The notes beneath the pieces are model-generated. The model did no database searches and was not told the origin of the DNA. It saw only the letters and a program-made list of their open reading frames with translations. Of a DNA stretch of 64,000 bases, positions 49,599 to 59,113 are shown piece after piece. Every line of letters starts with the position of its first letter. Positions within the stretch are counted from its first letter, which is position 1. Source of the stretch: Actinomadura physcomitrii (GTDB taxonomy: Bacteria; Actinomycetota; Actinomycetes; Streptosporangiales; Streptosporangiaceae); contig NZ_WBMS02000038.1 of the NCBI RefSeq assembly GCF_008923205.2, positions 38,319 to 102,318 of the forward strand. Direction: 5' to 3'. The position numbers and the translations under genes are program-made.

Positions 49599-50558
49599 AT
49601 GAGTGCTGAGGGTGGGACGAAGGCCATCATCGCGGCCCTGGCCGCCAACCTCGGAATCGCCGCGTCCAAGATGGTCGCGTTCGCGTTCACGGGTTCGTCG
49701 TCGATGCTGGCCGAGTCGATCCACTCGGTCGCCGACTCGGGCAACCAGGGCCTGCTGCTGCTCGGCCGCAAGCGCTCCGAACGCGACCGGACGCCCGAGC
49801 ACCCGTTCGGCTTCGGCCGGGAACGCTACTTCTACGCGTTCGTCGTCGCGGTCGTGCTGTTCACCGTCGGATCGGCGTTCTCGCTGTACGAGGGCTACCA
49901 CAAGATCCGGCACCCGGAGGACGTCGAGTCGCCGATCTGGGCGTTCGCGGTTCTGGTCATCGCGATCGGGATGGAGGGCTTCTCCTTCCGCACCGCGATC
50001 AAGGAGTCGAACCAGCTGCGCGGCGGGCACTCGTGGTGGGCGTTCATCCGCCGCGCGAAGGCCCCGGAGCTGCCGGTCGTCCTGCTGGAGGACGCGGCGG
50101 CGCTGATCGGCCTGATCCTCGCGCTGTTCGGCGTGTCGATGGCGGTCGCGACCGGCGACGGGGTCTGGGACGGCATCGGCACCGTCGGCATCGGCCTGCT
50201 GCTCGGCCTGGTCGCGACGGTGCTGGCGATCGAGACCAAGAGCCTGCTGATCGGCGAGGGCGTCGACGCCGAGCAGGAGAAGCGGATCATCGACGCGCTG
50301 GAGTCGGTGGAGCAGGTCGACCACGTCATCCACATGCGGACCGAGTACCTCGGCCCGGAGGAGCTGCTGATCGCCGCCAAGATCGCCGTCTACCACGACG
50401 ACACGGCCGCCGAGGTGGCGCGCGGCATCGACGCCGCCGAGGCGAAGGTCCGCGCGGTGATCCCCGAGGCGGAACTGATCTACCTGGAGCCGGCGCTCGA
50501 CGAGGCGGACCGCAGGAACCCCGCCAAGCCGGCCGGGAAGGCCACGGGCGAGGTGTGA
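49599..50558 (+). CDS. Cation diffusion facilitator family transporter
   Basis: This 319-residue metal/proton antiporter has six helices. SSSMLAESIHSVADSGNQGL carries the H-x3-D of the transport site. The second site in helix 5 reads LLEDAAALIGLILA, with Glu-Asp in place of the usual His/Asp pair, which may change metal selectivity. The insert PFGFGRERYFYAFVVAVVLF and the C-terminal cytosolic ferredoxin-like domain (VEQVDHVIHMRTEYLGPEEL) fit the SLC30A9-like branch. It is last in the manB operon, and a 21-base hairpin region follows at 50593. Confidence 0.9.
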   Translation: MSAEGGTKAIIAALAANLGIAASKMVAFAFTGSSSMLAESIHSVADSGNQGLLLLGRKRSERDRTPEHPFGFGRERYFYAFVVAVVLFTVGSAFSLYEGYHKIRHPEDVESPIWAFAVLVIAIGMEGFSFRTAIKESNQLRGGHSWWAFIRRAKAPELPVVLLEDAAALIGLILALFGVSMAVATGDGVWDGIGTVGIGLLLGLVATVLAIETKSLLIGEGVDAEQEKRIIDALESVEQVDHVIHMRTEYLGPEELLIAAKIAVYHDDTAAEVARGIDAAEAKVRAVIPEAELIYLEPALDEADRRNPAKPAGKATGEV

Positions 50559-50925
50559 CGCGCGGGCGGCCGCATGGGATCCCTCGCCGGGCGGCCGGCA
50601 CAGGATGCCGGCCGAACCCCAGCCCAGGCGAGACCGGCGAGTGCCTCCGCGGAGGCGGGCGGCGCGGCCGTCCGGCGAGGTGCTTCCCATGCTTCCCCGC
50701 CCGGACCCCTGAAACCGGGCGGTTGGCGTGACCGCGGCAGCCCCGCCGAACCCCCTACGTCGGCGGCGCCGCCGTCGCGGTCACGGTTAAGACATTACGT
50801 CTGCGCCGGTCGTCCGCACGTCCACCGCAAGGAGGGACCAGGGGTCGTCCTCCAGGGGGATTCCGGCCGCGCGCATACCACCGCACGGTGAGGTGATATG
50901 CCCGACCAGCGGTCAGTATTGAGGA
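50559..50925. other. Non-coding gap between CDF and kinase genes
   Basis: This 367-bp stretch has no credible gene. It holds a hairpin at 50593-50613 and a 14-base self-complementary GCCTCCGCGGAGGC further on. A purine-rich AAGGAGGGA at about 50829 has no open frame behind it. AGTATT just before the kinase start may be a -10. The middle (about 50614-50645) vaguely resembles the 3' box of a cobalamin riboswitch but lacks its other parts. Confidence 0.5.
50593..50613 (+). terminator. Hairpin after CDF gene
   Basis: GGCCGGCA, five bases (CAGGA) and TGCCGGCC form a perfect eight-pair stem 35 bases after the stop. It lacks a T-run, as is usual for this genome. Confidence 0.5.
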
Positions 50926-52539
50926 GTGACCACCGATGACAAGGCCCGGACCGGACCCGACCCCGCGGGGTTCGGCCCAGCCCTCGCGCACCAGGCGTGG
51001 CGGCTGTCCGGCCGGATCGTCGCGGGGGTGGGGCAGTTGCTGCTCTGGATCCTCACCGGCATCGGGCACCTGCTGCGGCCGCTCGCCGTCAGGCTCGGCG
51101 CCCGGCTGAACGGCGCGGGCCGCGCGCCCGTCCCCGGCATGCCCGGCGCTCCCGGCATGCCGCCGCGTCCCGGTGGTGAGACGGCGCCGCTGCCCCGCTG
51201 GATCAGCACCTGGACCGAGTTCACCGGCGCCTGGTACTTCGCGCCCCTCACCGGTCTCGCGCTGACCATCGCCGCCCTCGCCGAGCTGGCGCCGAGCACC
51301 GGGTCCCCGGTGAGCCTCGCCGGCGGCTTCGCGGTCGCCTCGACGGTCCCGCTCGTCTGGCGCCGCGAGAACCTGCGGCCCGTCGCGGCCGTCGTCCTCG
51401 GCGCGTTCGCGGCCGGGCTGCTCACCGGCCAGCAGCTGCTGATCACCACCGCGTTCGCCGCGCTCTACACGCTGTACGCGCTCGGCCGGCAGCTGCCCCG
51501 GCAGTCCGCGGGCGTTCTCGCGGCCGGGAGCGTCGCCACCGTCGCCGTCGTCTACCTCGCCACGGGCACGCTCGACGACGTCCCCTGGCCCGCCGCGGTC
51601 GTCGCCGTGCTGGCCGCCATCGGCCTCGGCGACGCGCGCCGCGCCGTCGAGTCCGCGGGCCGCACCGAGGCGGAGGCGGAGGAGCGCACCAACGAGACCC
51701 TGACCCGGCTCACCGCCGTCCAGCGCGAGCAGGCCGTCATGCGCGAGCGCGCCCGCATCGCCCGCGAGCTGCACGACGTCGTCGCGCACTCCGTCTCCAT
51801 GATCGCCGTGCAGGCGGAGACCGCCCCGTACACGATGGACGACCTGTCGCCCGAGGCCCGCGCCGGCTACACCGAGATCGCCAAGACGGCCCGGGACGCG
51901 CTGGTCGAGATGCGCCGGCTGCTCAGCGTGCTGCGCGCCGACGCCAAGCCGGAACCGGACGCCGCGAACTCCCCGCAGCCCCGCCTCGACCGGCTCCCCG
52001 ACCTCATCGAGCAGCACCGCGGCGCGGGCGGCGCCGTCGACCTCGCCGTGCACGGCGACCCGCGCGCGCTGTCCACGACCGTGGAGCTGTCGGCGTACCG
52101 GATCGTCCAGGAGGCCTTGACGAACGCGCGGCGGCACGCGCCCGGCGCCGGTGTGCACGTCGACCTCACCTTCCTGCCGGACCGGCTCGCGGTGCGGGTC
52201 CGCGACGAGGGTTCCGCCGGGTCGACGCGGGTGCTGAACCGTGACGATCCCGCCGCGCGTACCGCGGTACTGGACCCGGCCGGCGGCGGCCCGGCCGGTC
52301 CGACCCGGCTGGAGGGCGCCCCGCCGCGGCCCGGCGGACCGGGCGGCGGACCGGGCGGCGGACCGGGCGGCGGACATGGTCTCGTCGGCATGCGGGAACG
52401 TGCGACCATGCTGGGCGGACGGTTCTCCGCCGGCCCGGCCACCGACGGCGGGTTCCTGGTGGAGGCCGAACTGCCGCTCACGAGGGAGGGGAATTCCACC
52501 AGTGGACACGGTTCCGAGGCGCCCCCCGGCCGCCGCTGA
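50926..52539 (+). CDS. Sensor histidine kinase (NarL-type, HisKA_3)
   Basis: This 537-residue membrane kinase has a cytosolic Pro/Gly head and a cluster of about five helices between residues 95 and 240. The dimerisation helix RARIARELHDVVAHSVSMIA follows (phospho-acceptor His 283). The HATPase_c domain has ALTNARRHAPGAGVHVDL (N box) and GHGLVGMRERATMLGG. Between them, just before the G box, a Gly/Pro insert with three perfect 12-base repeats encodes GGPG units. GTG 50926 has GAGGA directly adjacent. The regulator gene starts 36 bp downstream. The signal is unknown. Confidence 0.92.
   Translation: MTTDDKARTGPDPAGFGPALAHQAWRLSGRIVAGVGQLLLWILTGIGHLLRPLAVRLGARLNGAGRAPVPGMPGAPGMPPRPGGETAPLPRWISTWTEFTGAWYFAPLTGLALTIAALAELAPSTGSPVSLAGGFAVASTVPLVWRRENLRPVAAVVLGAFAAGLLTGQQLLITTAFAALYTLYALGRQLPRQSAGVLAAGSVATVAVVYLATGTLDDVPWPAAVVAVLAAIGLGDARRAVESAGRTEAEAEERTNETLTRLTAVQREQAVMRERARIARELHDVVAHSVSMIAVQAETAPYTMDDLSPEARAGYTEIAKTARDALVEMRRLLSVLRADAKPEPDAANSPQPRLDRLPDLIEQHRGAGGAVDLAVHGDPRALSTTVELSAYRIVQEALTNARRHAPGAGVHVDLTFLPDRLAVRVRDEGSAGSTRVLNRDDPAARTAVLDPAGGGPAGPTRLEGAPPRPGGPGGGPGGGPGGGHGLVGMRERATMLGGRFSAGPATDGGFLVEAELPLTREGNSTSGHGSEAPPGRR
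52336..52371 (+). repeat. Three perfect 12-bp tandem repeats inside kinase gene
   Basis: GGACCGGGCGGC occurs three times without change, encoding Gly-Gly-Pro-Gly units in the ATP-lid region. The reading frame is kept with any copy number. Confidence 0.8.
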
Positions 52540-52575
52540 CCGCGCTCTCGCCCGCCCCGGGACGGAGCCCCGCCG

Positions 52576-53247
52576 GTGATCCGGGTGCTGGTGGCGGACG
52601 ACCAGACCATCGTCCGCGCCGGGTTCGCCGCGCTGCTCGACGCGCAGGACGACATCACCGTCGTCGGCGAGGCCGGCGACGGGCGGCAGGCCGTCGCGCT
52701 CGCCGAGCGGAACCGCCCCGACGTCGTCGTCATGGACATCCGGATGCCCGGCATGGACGGCATCGAGGCGACCCGCCGGATCCTCGCGCGGCCCGGCTCC
52801 GAGGGCGTCCGCGTCCTCGTGCTGACCACCTTCGACGTGGACGAGTACGTCTACGAGGCGCTGGCCGTCGGCGCGTCCGGGTTCCTGCTCAAGGACGCGA
52901 CCGCCGACGAGCTGGTCTCCGCGGTCCGGGTCGTCGCGCGCGGCGACTCGCTGCTGGCGCCGCAGGTCACCGGGCGGCTGATCCGGGAGTTCACCAAGCA
53001 GCGGCGCAACCGGCCGCAGGCGCCGTCGGAGCTGGCCACGCTGACGGCGCGGGAGAACGAGGTGCTCGTGCTGATCGCGGGCGGGCTGTCGAACGCCGAG
53101 ATCGCCGCCCGCCTCGTGGTCAGCGAGCACACGGTGAAGACGCACGTGGCGCGCGTCTTCACCAAGCTCGGCCTGCGCGACCGCGCCCAGGCCGTCATGC
53201 TCGCCTACGAGTCCGGCGTCGTCGTCCCCGGAGAGAACGCGACCTGA
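52576..53247 (+). CDS. Response regulator, NarL/FixJ family
   Basis: This 223-residue protein has a receiver domain with VADDQT (acidic pair D8-D9), VVVMDIRMPGMDG (phospho-acceptor D54) and LLKDATADELVSAV (Lys). A LuxR-type helix-turn-helix follows: LTARENEVLVLIAGGLSNAEIAARLVVSEHTVK region near 155-190. It is paired with the kinase just upstream and probably on one mRNA. GTG 52576 has GGAG nine bases before. Its targets are not visible here. Confidence 0.95.
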   Translation: MIRVLVADDQTIVRAGFAALLDAQDDITVVGEAGDGRQAVALAERNRPDVVVMDIRMPGMDGIEATRRILARPGSEGVRVLVLTTFDVDEYVYEALAVGASGFLLKDATADELVSAVRVVARGDSLLAPQVTGRLIREFTKQRRNRPQAPSELATLTARENEVLVLIAGGLSNAEIAARLVVSEHTVKTHVARVFTKLGLRDRAQAVMLAYESGVVVPGENAT

Positions 53248-53271
53248 TCAGGGGCCGGCCGGGCCGCCGCG

Positions 53272-53757
53272 TCAGGCGGGCGGGTACGGGCCCGGCGGGC
53301 CGTACGGCTGGGCGGGCGGTGCGGGCGGGTAGCCGGGCGGGGGCGGTGCGGGCGGGTACGCAGGTGGCGGGTATGCGGGTGGCGGGTATGCGGGTGGCGG
53401 GCCGCCGTGGCCGGGGCCGGCGGGGCCCGGGTATCCGTGGCCGGGGGCGGGGCCGGCCGCGTACGCCGCGCCCTTGCGGCGGCGCGTGAGGGCCGGGCCG
53501 AGGAACAGCACGCCGCAGCCGATCGCCAGCAACGGGCCGACGATCATCATGATGACCGCCTCGCGGCCGTCCTTGGACTTCTGCTCGTCGTAGGACCGGT
53601 TGGTGGCGCGCCCGTTCCGGAGCGTCGTGCACGTGTCGCCAGGCGACATCACCCGCTCGCCGCACTTCACCGTGCCGCCGGGCATCGACGCCAGGCCGCC
53701 CGCGAACAGTCCGATGCCGAGCACGAGGCCGAGCACCCCGTAGAGCCAGTTCTTCAC
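53272..53757 (-). CDS. Small membrane protein with proline/tyrosine-rich tail
   Basis: This 161-residue protein has two helices (about 4-24 and 67-88) flanking an extracytoplasmic loop with CGERVMSPGDTCTTLRNGR, whose two cysteines may form a disulfide. The cytosolic tail is mostly Pro, Tyr, Ala and Gly with PPAYP repeats encoded by 15-base tandem units at 53360-53400. GTG 53757 has GGGAG upstream. Function is unknown. It converges on the response regulator gene. Confidence 0.78.
   Translation of the reverse strand: MKNWLYGVLGLVLGIGLFAGGLASMPGGTVKCGERVMSPGDTCTTLRNGRATNRSYDEQKSKDGREAVIMMIVGPLLAIGCGVLFLGPALTRRRKGAAYAAGPAPGHGYPGPAGPGHGGPPPAYPPPAYPPPAYPPAPPPPGYPPAPPAQPYGPPGPYPPA
53360..53400 (-). 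repeat. 15-bp tandem repeats coding PPAYP
   Basis: Two full 15-base units (53360-53374 and 53375-53389, one mismatch) and a partial third occur in the tail of the membrane protein gene. Confidence 0.7.
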
Positions 53758-53821
53758 GCGCCGTCTCCCGTCCGTCCAGCGGGATGGTAGTGGGTGCCGC
53801 CGACGGAACGTGAGCCGGCCG

Positions 53822-54205
53822 CTACCGGCGGCGCAGCAGCCGCAGCGCCTTCTCCTTCTCGAAGTCGAGCGCCCGCGCGGGCGGCGCGGACAGCCGTCCG
53901 ATGCGTTCGCCCAGCTCGCGGACGTGCGCCTGGACCTGCGGTTCGGCGAGGACGCGCAGCCCGAACGCCAGCTCGGCGGGACCGATGTCGTAGCGCTTCT
54001 CCAGCGCCAGCGCGAGCGCGACGGCGCGCAGCTCCGCGTCGCCGAACCGGCGGTGCCCGCCGCCGCGTCCGGTCCCGCCGCTCCGTCCGGTGCCGGGGGA
54101 GGCCGGCGCGGTGTCGCGGGTCGCGGGCAGCAGCCCGAGCGTCTCGCGGTAGCGGAGCATGCGGGGCGAGGTGCCGAGCCGCCGGGCGGCCTCCGTGATG
54201 CGCAT
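53822..54205 (-). CDS. MerR-family transcription regulator
   Basis: This 127-residue protein begins MRITEAARRLGTSPRMLRYRETLGLL, the winged helix-turn-helix of the family with its conserved R-Y pair. A Gly/Thr-rich loop, HRRFGDAELRAVALALALE and a dimer helix follow. The C-terminal region has no cysteines and so probably no metal site; the effector is unknown. ATG 54205 is nine bases after a perfect palindrome, suggesting autoregulation. It is divergent from ahcY, which may share the control. Confidence 0.85.
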   Translation of the reverse strand: MRITEAARRLGTSPRMLRYRETLGLLPATRDTAPASPGTGRSGGTGRGGGHRRFGDAELRAVALALALEKRYDIGPAELAFGLRVLAEPQVQAHVRELGERIGRLSAPPARALDFEKEKALRLLRRR

Positions 54206-54213
54206 ACCGTCGA

Positions 54214-54235
54214 TTCTGACAAATCTGTGTCAGAA
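54214..54235. promoter_or_regulatory. 22-bp MerR-type operator
   Basis: TTCTGACA and TGTCAGAA form perfect eight-base arms around AATCTG's six bases. The element starts nine bases before the MerR gene's ATG and ends about 40 bp from the predicted -10 of ahcY on the other strand. MerR proteins bind dyads of about this size between -35 and -10. Confidence 0.6.
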
Positions 54236-54273
54236 ATGCGCCCCCGACCGTGCCTCGGGACCGTCCCCGCCCG

Positions 54274-54279
54274 TAGACT
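54274..54279 (+). promoter_or_regulatory. -10 box of ahcY
   Basis: TAGACT predicts a leader of about 135 bases before ATG 54421. The leader contains a near-perfect direct repeat of GGCGGACCTGCTGC (54362-54375, 54378-54392). A SAH riboswitch was considered but not supported. Confidence 0.45.
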
Positions 54280-54420
54280 CGGCCGGGTCGGCCGGCCCGC
54301 GGGGCCGGTCCTCGCGGACGAACGACGCGGCCCGCGGGCGCCAACGGACCTGCCGCGCACGGGCGGACCTGCTGCAAGGCGGACCCTGCTGCGAGCAAGC
54401 AGACAAGGAGCAACGAAAGC

Positions 54421-55851
<1,431 letters not shown>

Positions 55852-55868
55852 TCGCCTGTAGCGTTCGG

Positions 55869-55899
55869 ACCGCCGCACGGCCCCGGGCCGTGCGGCGGT
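55869..55899 (+). terminator. Strong intrinsic terminator after ahcY
   Basis: Fourteen perfect base pairs (55869-55882 with 55886-55899) close a three-base loop and are followed by TTGTGCCTT. It lies 17 bases after the ahcY stop and 20 bases before the second SAH-hydrolase gene, so read-through into that gene should be low. Confidence 0.8.
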
Positions 55900-55919
55900 T
55901 TGTGCCTTGAGGGGGACGG

Positions 55920-57176
55920 ATGAGCGATATCGCGGATGTGTCGCTGGCGTACGAGGGCGTCAAGCGGATCGAGTGGGCCGACCGGAGCATGCCGGTGCTG
56001 CGGCAGATCCGGGAGCGGTTCGCCAGGGAGCGTCCGCTGGACGGGTTGCGCATCGCGGCGTGCATGCACATCACGACGGAGACGGCCTGCCTGATCCGGA
56101 CCTTGCAGGCGGGCGGGGCGAGCGTGGCGCTCGCGTCGTCGAACCCGCTGTCCACGCAGGACGACACGGCCGCCGCGCTGGTGCAGGAGGACGGCACGGA
56201 GGTCTTCGCGCGCGCGGGCATCGACCGTGAGGGCTACTACGCGCACATCCACCAGGCTCTGGAGACCGGTCCCGATCTCGTGCTGGATGACGGCTGCGAC
56301 CTCGTCAACACGCTCCACATAGAACGCACTGATCTGCTGCCCACGGTGAAGGCGGGCTGCGAGCAGACGACGACGGGCGTCATCCGCCTGCACCAGATGG
56401 CCCGTGAGGGCGCCCTCCGGTTTCCCATGGTCGCGGTGAACGACACCGATACGAAGCACATGTTCGACAACCGCTACGGCACCGGGCAGTCGACGCTGGA
56501 CGGCATCGTGCGCGCGACCAACACGCTCCTGGCGGGCAAGACGGTGGTCATCGCGGGCTTCGGCTACTGCGGTCGGGGCCTCGCCGAGCGCGCGCGGGGA
56601 CTGGGCGCCCGCGTGGTCATCACGGAGATCGACCCCGTGAAGGCGCTGGACGCGGCGCTGCAGGGCTTCGCCGTGCAGCCGATGGCGGAGGCGGCGGCGG
56701 ACGGCGACGTGTTCATCACGGTCACCGGCAACCGCGACGTGGTGAACGCCGAGCACCTCGCGCTGATGAAGGACGGCGCGATCCTCGCGAACTCCGGCCA
56801 TTTCGACGTCGAGATCGACGTGCGCGCCCTGGAGGAGATGGCGGTCGCCGTCCACCACGGCGTGCGCCCGCAGGCGGACGAGTACGTCCTGGCCGACGGC
56901 CGGCGCCTGGTCCTGCTGGCGGAGGGGCGCCTGGTCAACCTGGCGGCCGCCGAGGGGCATCCCGCCGCGGTGATGGACATGTCCTTCGCCGACCAGGCCC
57001 TCACGTGCGCGTGGCTCGCGACTGCGCACGCGTCGCTGCCCGCGGCCGTCCACGACGTCCCCAAGGACATCGACACGGAGGTGGCCCGGCTCAAGCTGGC
57101 GTCCATGGCCATCTCCATCGACCTGCTCACCCCGGACCAGGAGGACTACCTGCACTCCTGGCGCATCGGGTCCTGA
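55920..57176 (+). CDS. Second SAH-hydrolase-like enzyme, short archaeal type
   Basis: This 418-residue protein belongs to the SAHH superfamily but lacks the 40-50-residue insert of ahcY. Catalytic positions are kept: H50 in CMHITTET, D123-D124 in VLDDGCD, E148, K179 and D183, and NSGHFD. FDNRYGTGQST has Thr 188 where ahcY has Cys, as in archaeal and thermophile enzymes and S-inosylhomocysteine hydrolases. GFGYCGRG is the NAD loop. The usual C-terminal K-x-D-H-Y-R-Y is missing; the chain ends EDYLHSWRIGS. GAGGGGGA precedes ATG 55920. The substrate could be SAH, S-inosylhomocysteine or another thioether nucleoside. Confidence 0.88.
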   Translation: MSDIADVSLAYEGVKRIEWADRSMPVLRQIRERFARERPLDGLRIAACMHITTETACLIRTLQAGGASVALASSNPLSTQDDTAAALVQEDGTEVFARAGIDREGYYAHIHQALETGPDLVLDDGCDLVNTLHIERTDLLPTVKAGCEQTTTGVIRLHQMAREGALRFPMVAVNDTDTKHMFDNRYGTGQSTLDGIVRATNTLLAGKTVVIAGFGYCGRGLAERARGLGARVVITEIDPVKALDAALQGFAVQPMAEAAADGDVFITVTGNRDVVNAEHLALMKDGAILANSGHFDVEIDVRALEEMAVAVHHGVRPQADEYVLADGRRLVLLAEGRLVNLAAAEGHPAAVMDMSFADQALTCAWLATAHASLPAAVHDVPKDIDTEVARLKLASMAISIDLLTPDQEDYLHSWRIGS

Positions 57177-57179
57177 CCC

Positions 57180-57758
57180 GTGCCGTCCGGGGCGTACCTG
57201 CATCTCGACGACGGGATCGAGGAGCGCTTCCAGTGCGCTCCCGGGCCCGGCGGCTGGCGCTACACGTCCCGGCGCGACGACGGCGTCCGGCTGGACCTCG
57301 TCGTGGACGCGCGCTGGCGGCAGATCCGCGTCGAGGTCGTCACCCCGGGCTGGTGGCTGCGCGGCGGGCTGACCGGGTCCGAACTGGCGTGGGTGCGCGC
57401 GGCCGGAGAGGACCGCACCGAGCACGGGGATCGGGCGTCGGGCTTCGTGTCGGGCTCGCCGGGATTCCTCGTCGCGGTGGCGCGTTCCCTGGAACTGGAC
57501 GAGGGCGCCGAGGCCGATGTGCGTCTCGTCCGATTGAGCGGGACGTCGCTGTCGGCGCTATCGGTGTCGTGGCGGTGGCGCCGGTGCGGGACGACCCCTT
57601 ACGAGACCGAGACGGAGCCGCTGCCCGTCTCGGAATACCAGATCACCGACCTGTCGACTGGCGAGGTGGAGTCGCTCTATCTGGCCGGTGACATCGCTGT
57701 GGCGGCTCCCGGTGTGGAACTCACCGACCTGGACTCACCACCGAACCTGCGGGCCTGA
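57180..57758 (+). CDS. Unrecognised protein coupled to the short SAH hydrolase
   Basis: This 192-residue protein is not recognised. It has no signal or membrane helix. It is rich in Trp (about ten) and beta-type strands: GGWRYTSRRDDGVRLDLVV, QIRVEVVTPGWWLRGGL, LSALSVSWRWRRCGTTPYE and SEYQITDLSTGEVESLYLAG. These suggest a compact beta barrel or START/lipocalin-like ligand-binding fold, which is a guess. The GTG start is three bases after the hydrolase stop, so the two are almost certainly co-translated. A substrate-handling or regulatory partner is plausible. Confidence 0.65.
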   Translation: MPSGAYLHLDDGIEERFQCAPGPGGWRYTSRRDDGVRLDLVVDARWRQIRVEVVTPGWWLRGGLTGSELAWVRAAGEDRTEHGDRASGFVSGSPGFLVAVARSLELDEGAEADVRLVRLSGTSLSALSVSWRWRRCGTTPYETETEPLPVSEYQITDLSTGEVESLYLAGDIAVAAPGVELTDLDSPPNLRA

Positions 57759-57815
57759 CCAGATGTTCGACCCCGTGGCACTGGGAAGGGTGATTCGGGT
57801 GGAAGGAGAGGATTG

Positions 57816-59072
57816 ATGGGGATTCGGGGGCACGGTTCGGGGCGGCACCTGCGTAGGGTCATCGGCCCGGCGTGCATGGCGTACGCCTTCTGGGCCGTCA
57901 TGCTCGGCACCACGCTCGCGACGCCGCTGTACCCCATCTACCAGCGGCATCTCGGCTTCGGCAGCCTCGTCACGACCGTCGTCTTCGCCGTCTACGCCGC
58001 GGGGGTTATGTTCGCGTTGCTGTTCGGGCGGTCGTCGGACGCGCTCGGCCGCCGCCGCGTGATGCTCGCCGGCGTCGCGGTGTCGATGCTCGCGGCTGTG
58101 GTCTACCTGGTGGCCGAGGACGTCCCGGTCCTGCTCGCGGCGCGGGTGCTGTCCGGCCTGTCCGCGGGCGTCGTCACCGCCACCGGGACCGTCACGCTGG
58201 TCGAACTCGTCCGCCCCGAGCGCCGTGGCGCGGCGGCGCTGCTCGCGGCGGCCGTCAACATGTTCGGGCTCGGCAGCGGCCCGCTGCTCGCCGGGCTCCT
58301 CGCCGAGTACGCGCCCCATCCGCTGGCCCTGCCGTTCGTGGTGGACCTCGTGGTGCTGGCGCTCGCGCTGGTGGCGGTGCTGGCCGCACCGGAGACGGTG
58401 CGGGGCCGCCGGCTCGTGTGGCCGCGCGCGCAGCGCCCGGCCGTGCCGGCGGAGGTGCGGCCGGTGTTCGTGCCCGCCGCCATCGCGGCGTTCTCCGCGT
58501 TCGCCGTCTTCGGCCTCGTCACGGCGGTCGCGCCGGGGATCCTCGTCAACGTGCTGCACCGCCCCGACCGCGCCTTGGCGGGCGCCGTGGTGTTCGCCAT
58601 GTTCGGCGCGTCCACCGTGGGGCAGGTGGTGTTCGCCAAAGTGCCGGAGAGGATCGCCCTGCCCGCGGGCTGCGCGGTGCTCATCGCCGGGCTCGCCGCC
58701 ATCGCGGGCGCGCTCCTGGCCGAGTCCCTTCCCCTCCTCGTCACCGGGACCGTCGTGGCGGGCCTGGGGCAGAGCCTAGGCTTCCGCGCCGGGCTGGCCG
58801 CCATCACGGCGGGCACCCAGGCCGCGCAGCGCGCCCAGACGGTGTCGAGCTTCTTCCTCACCGCCTACGCGGGGATCTCCCTGCCGGTGATCCTCGTCGG
58901 GGTCGCCGCCCAGGTGCTCGGGCTGCGCGGCGCCGCCGTGGCGTTCACCGCGGCCGTCGCGGTGCTCGCGCTCGCCGCGCTGGTCGCGCTCGTCCGGCTC
59001 GAACGGCGCGGGACGTCCGCGGGCTCGACTGAGCCGGGCCGCAGCCGCACCCCGCACCACGTCGGCCGCTGA
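57816..59072 (+). CDS. MFS transporter
   Basis: This 418-residue drug-efflux-type permease has twelve helices. The loop between helices 2 and 3 is GRSSDALGRRRVML (motif A), and ARVLSGLSAGVVTATGTV is motif B/C-like in helix 4-5. A central cytosolic loop with Arg/Pro lies near 205-215. AAGGAG seven bases before ATG 57816 decides the start over TTG 57813. The 57-bp gap from the preceding gene could allow co-transcription, so export of a nucleoside or methylated product is possible but unsupported. Confidence 0.88.
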   Translation: MGIRGHGSGRHLRRVIGPACMAYAFWAVMLGTTLATPLYPIYQRHLGFGSLVTTVVFAVYAAGVMFALLFGRSSDALGRRRVMLAGVAVSMLAAVVYLVAEDVPVLLAARVLSGLSAGVVTATGTVTLVELVRPERRGAAALLAAAVNMFGLGSGPLLAGLLAEYAPHPLALPFVVDLVVLALALVAVLAAPETVRGRRLVWPRAQRPAVPAEVRPVFVPAAIAAFSAFAVFGLVTAVAPGILVNVLHRPDRALAGAVVFAMFGASTVGQVVFAKVPERIALPAGCAVLIAGLAAIAGALLAESLPLLVTGTVVAGLGQSLGFRAGLAAITAGTQAAQRAQTVSSFFLTAYAGISLPVILVGVAAQVLGLRGAAVAFTAAVAVLALAALVALVRLERRGTSAGSTEPGRSRTPHHVGR

Positions 59073-59113
59073 CCGGCGCACTCCGATGGGGCGCGGCCCA
59101 GTGGAAGGTTCGG

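Noticed and set aside
50593..50720. Possible cobalamin or other riboswitch
   Set aside because: Only a short stretch resembles the 3' B12 box; the conserved core boxes are absent and the downstream gene is a histidine kinase.
54284..54420. SAH riboswitch in the ahcY leader
   Set aside because: The leader is long enough and has direct repeats, but the conserved pseudoknot sequence could not be traced. A covariance-model search (Infernal with the Rfam SAH model) would decide.
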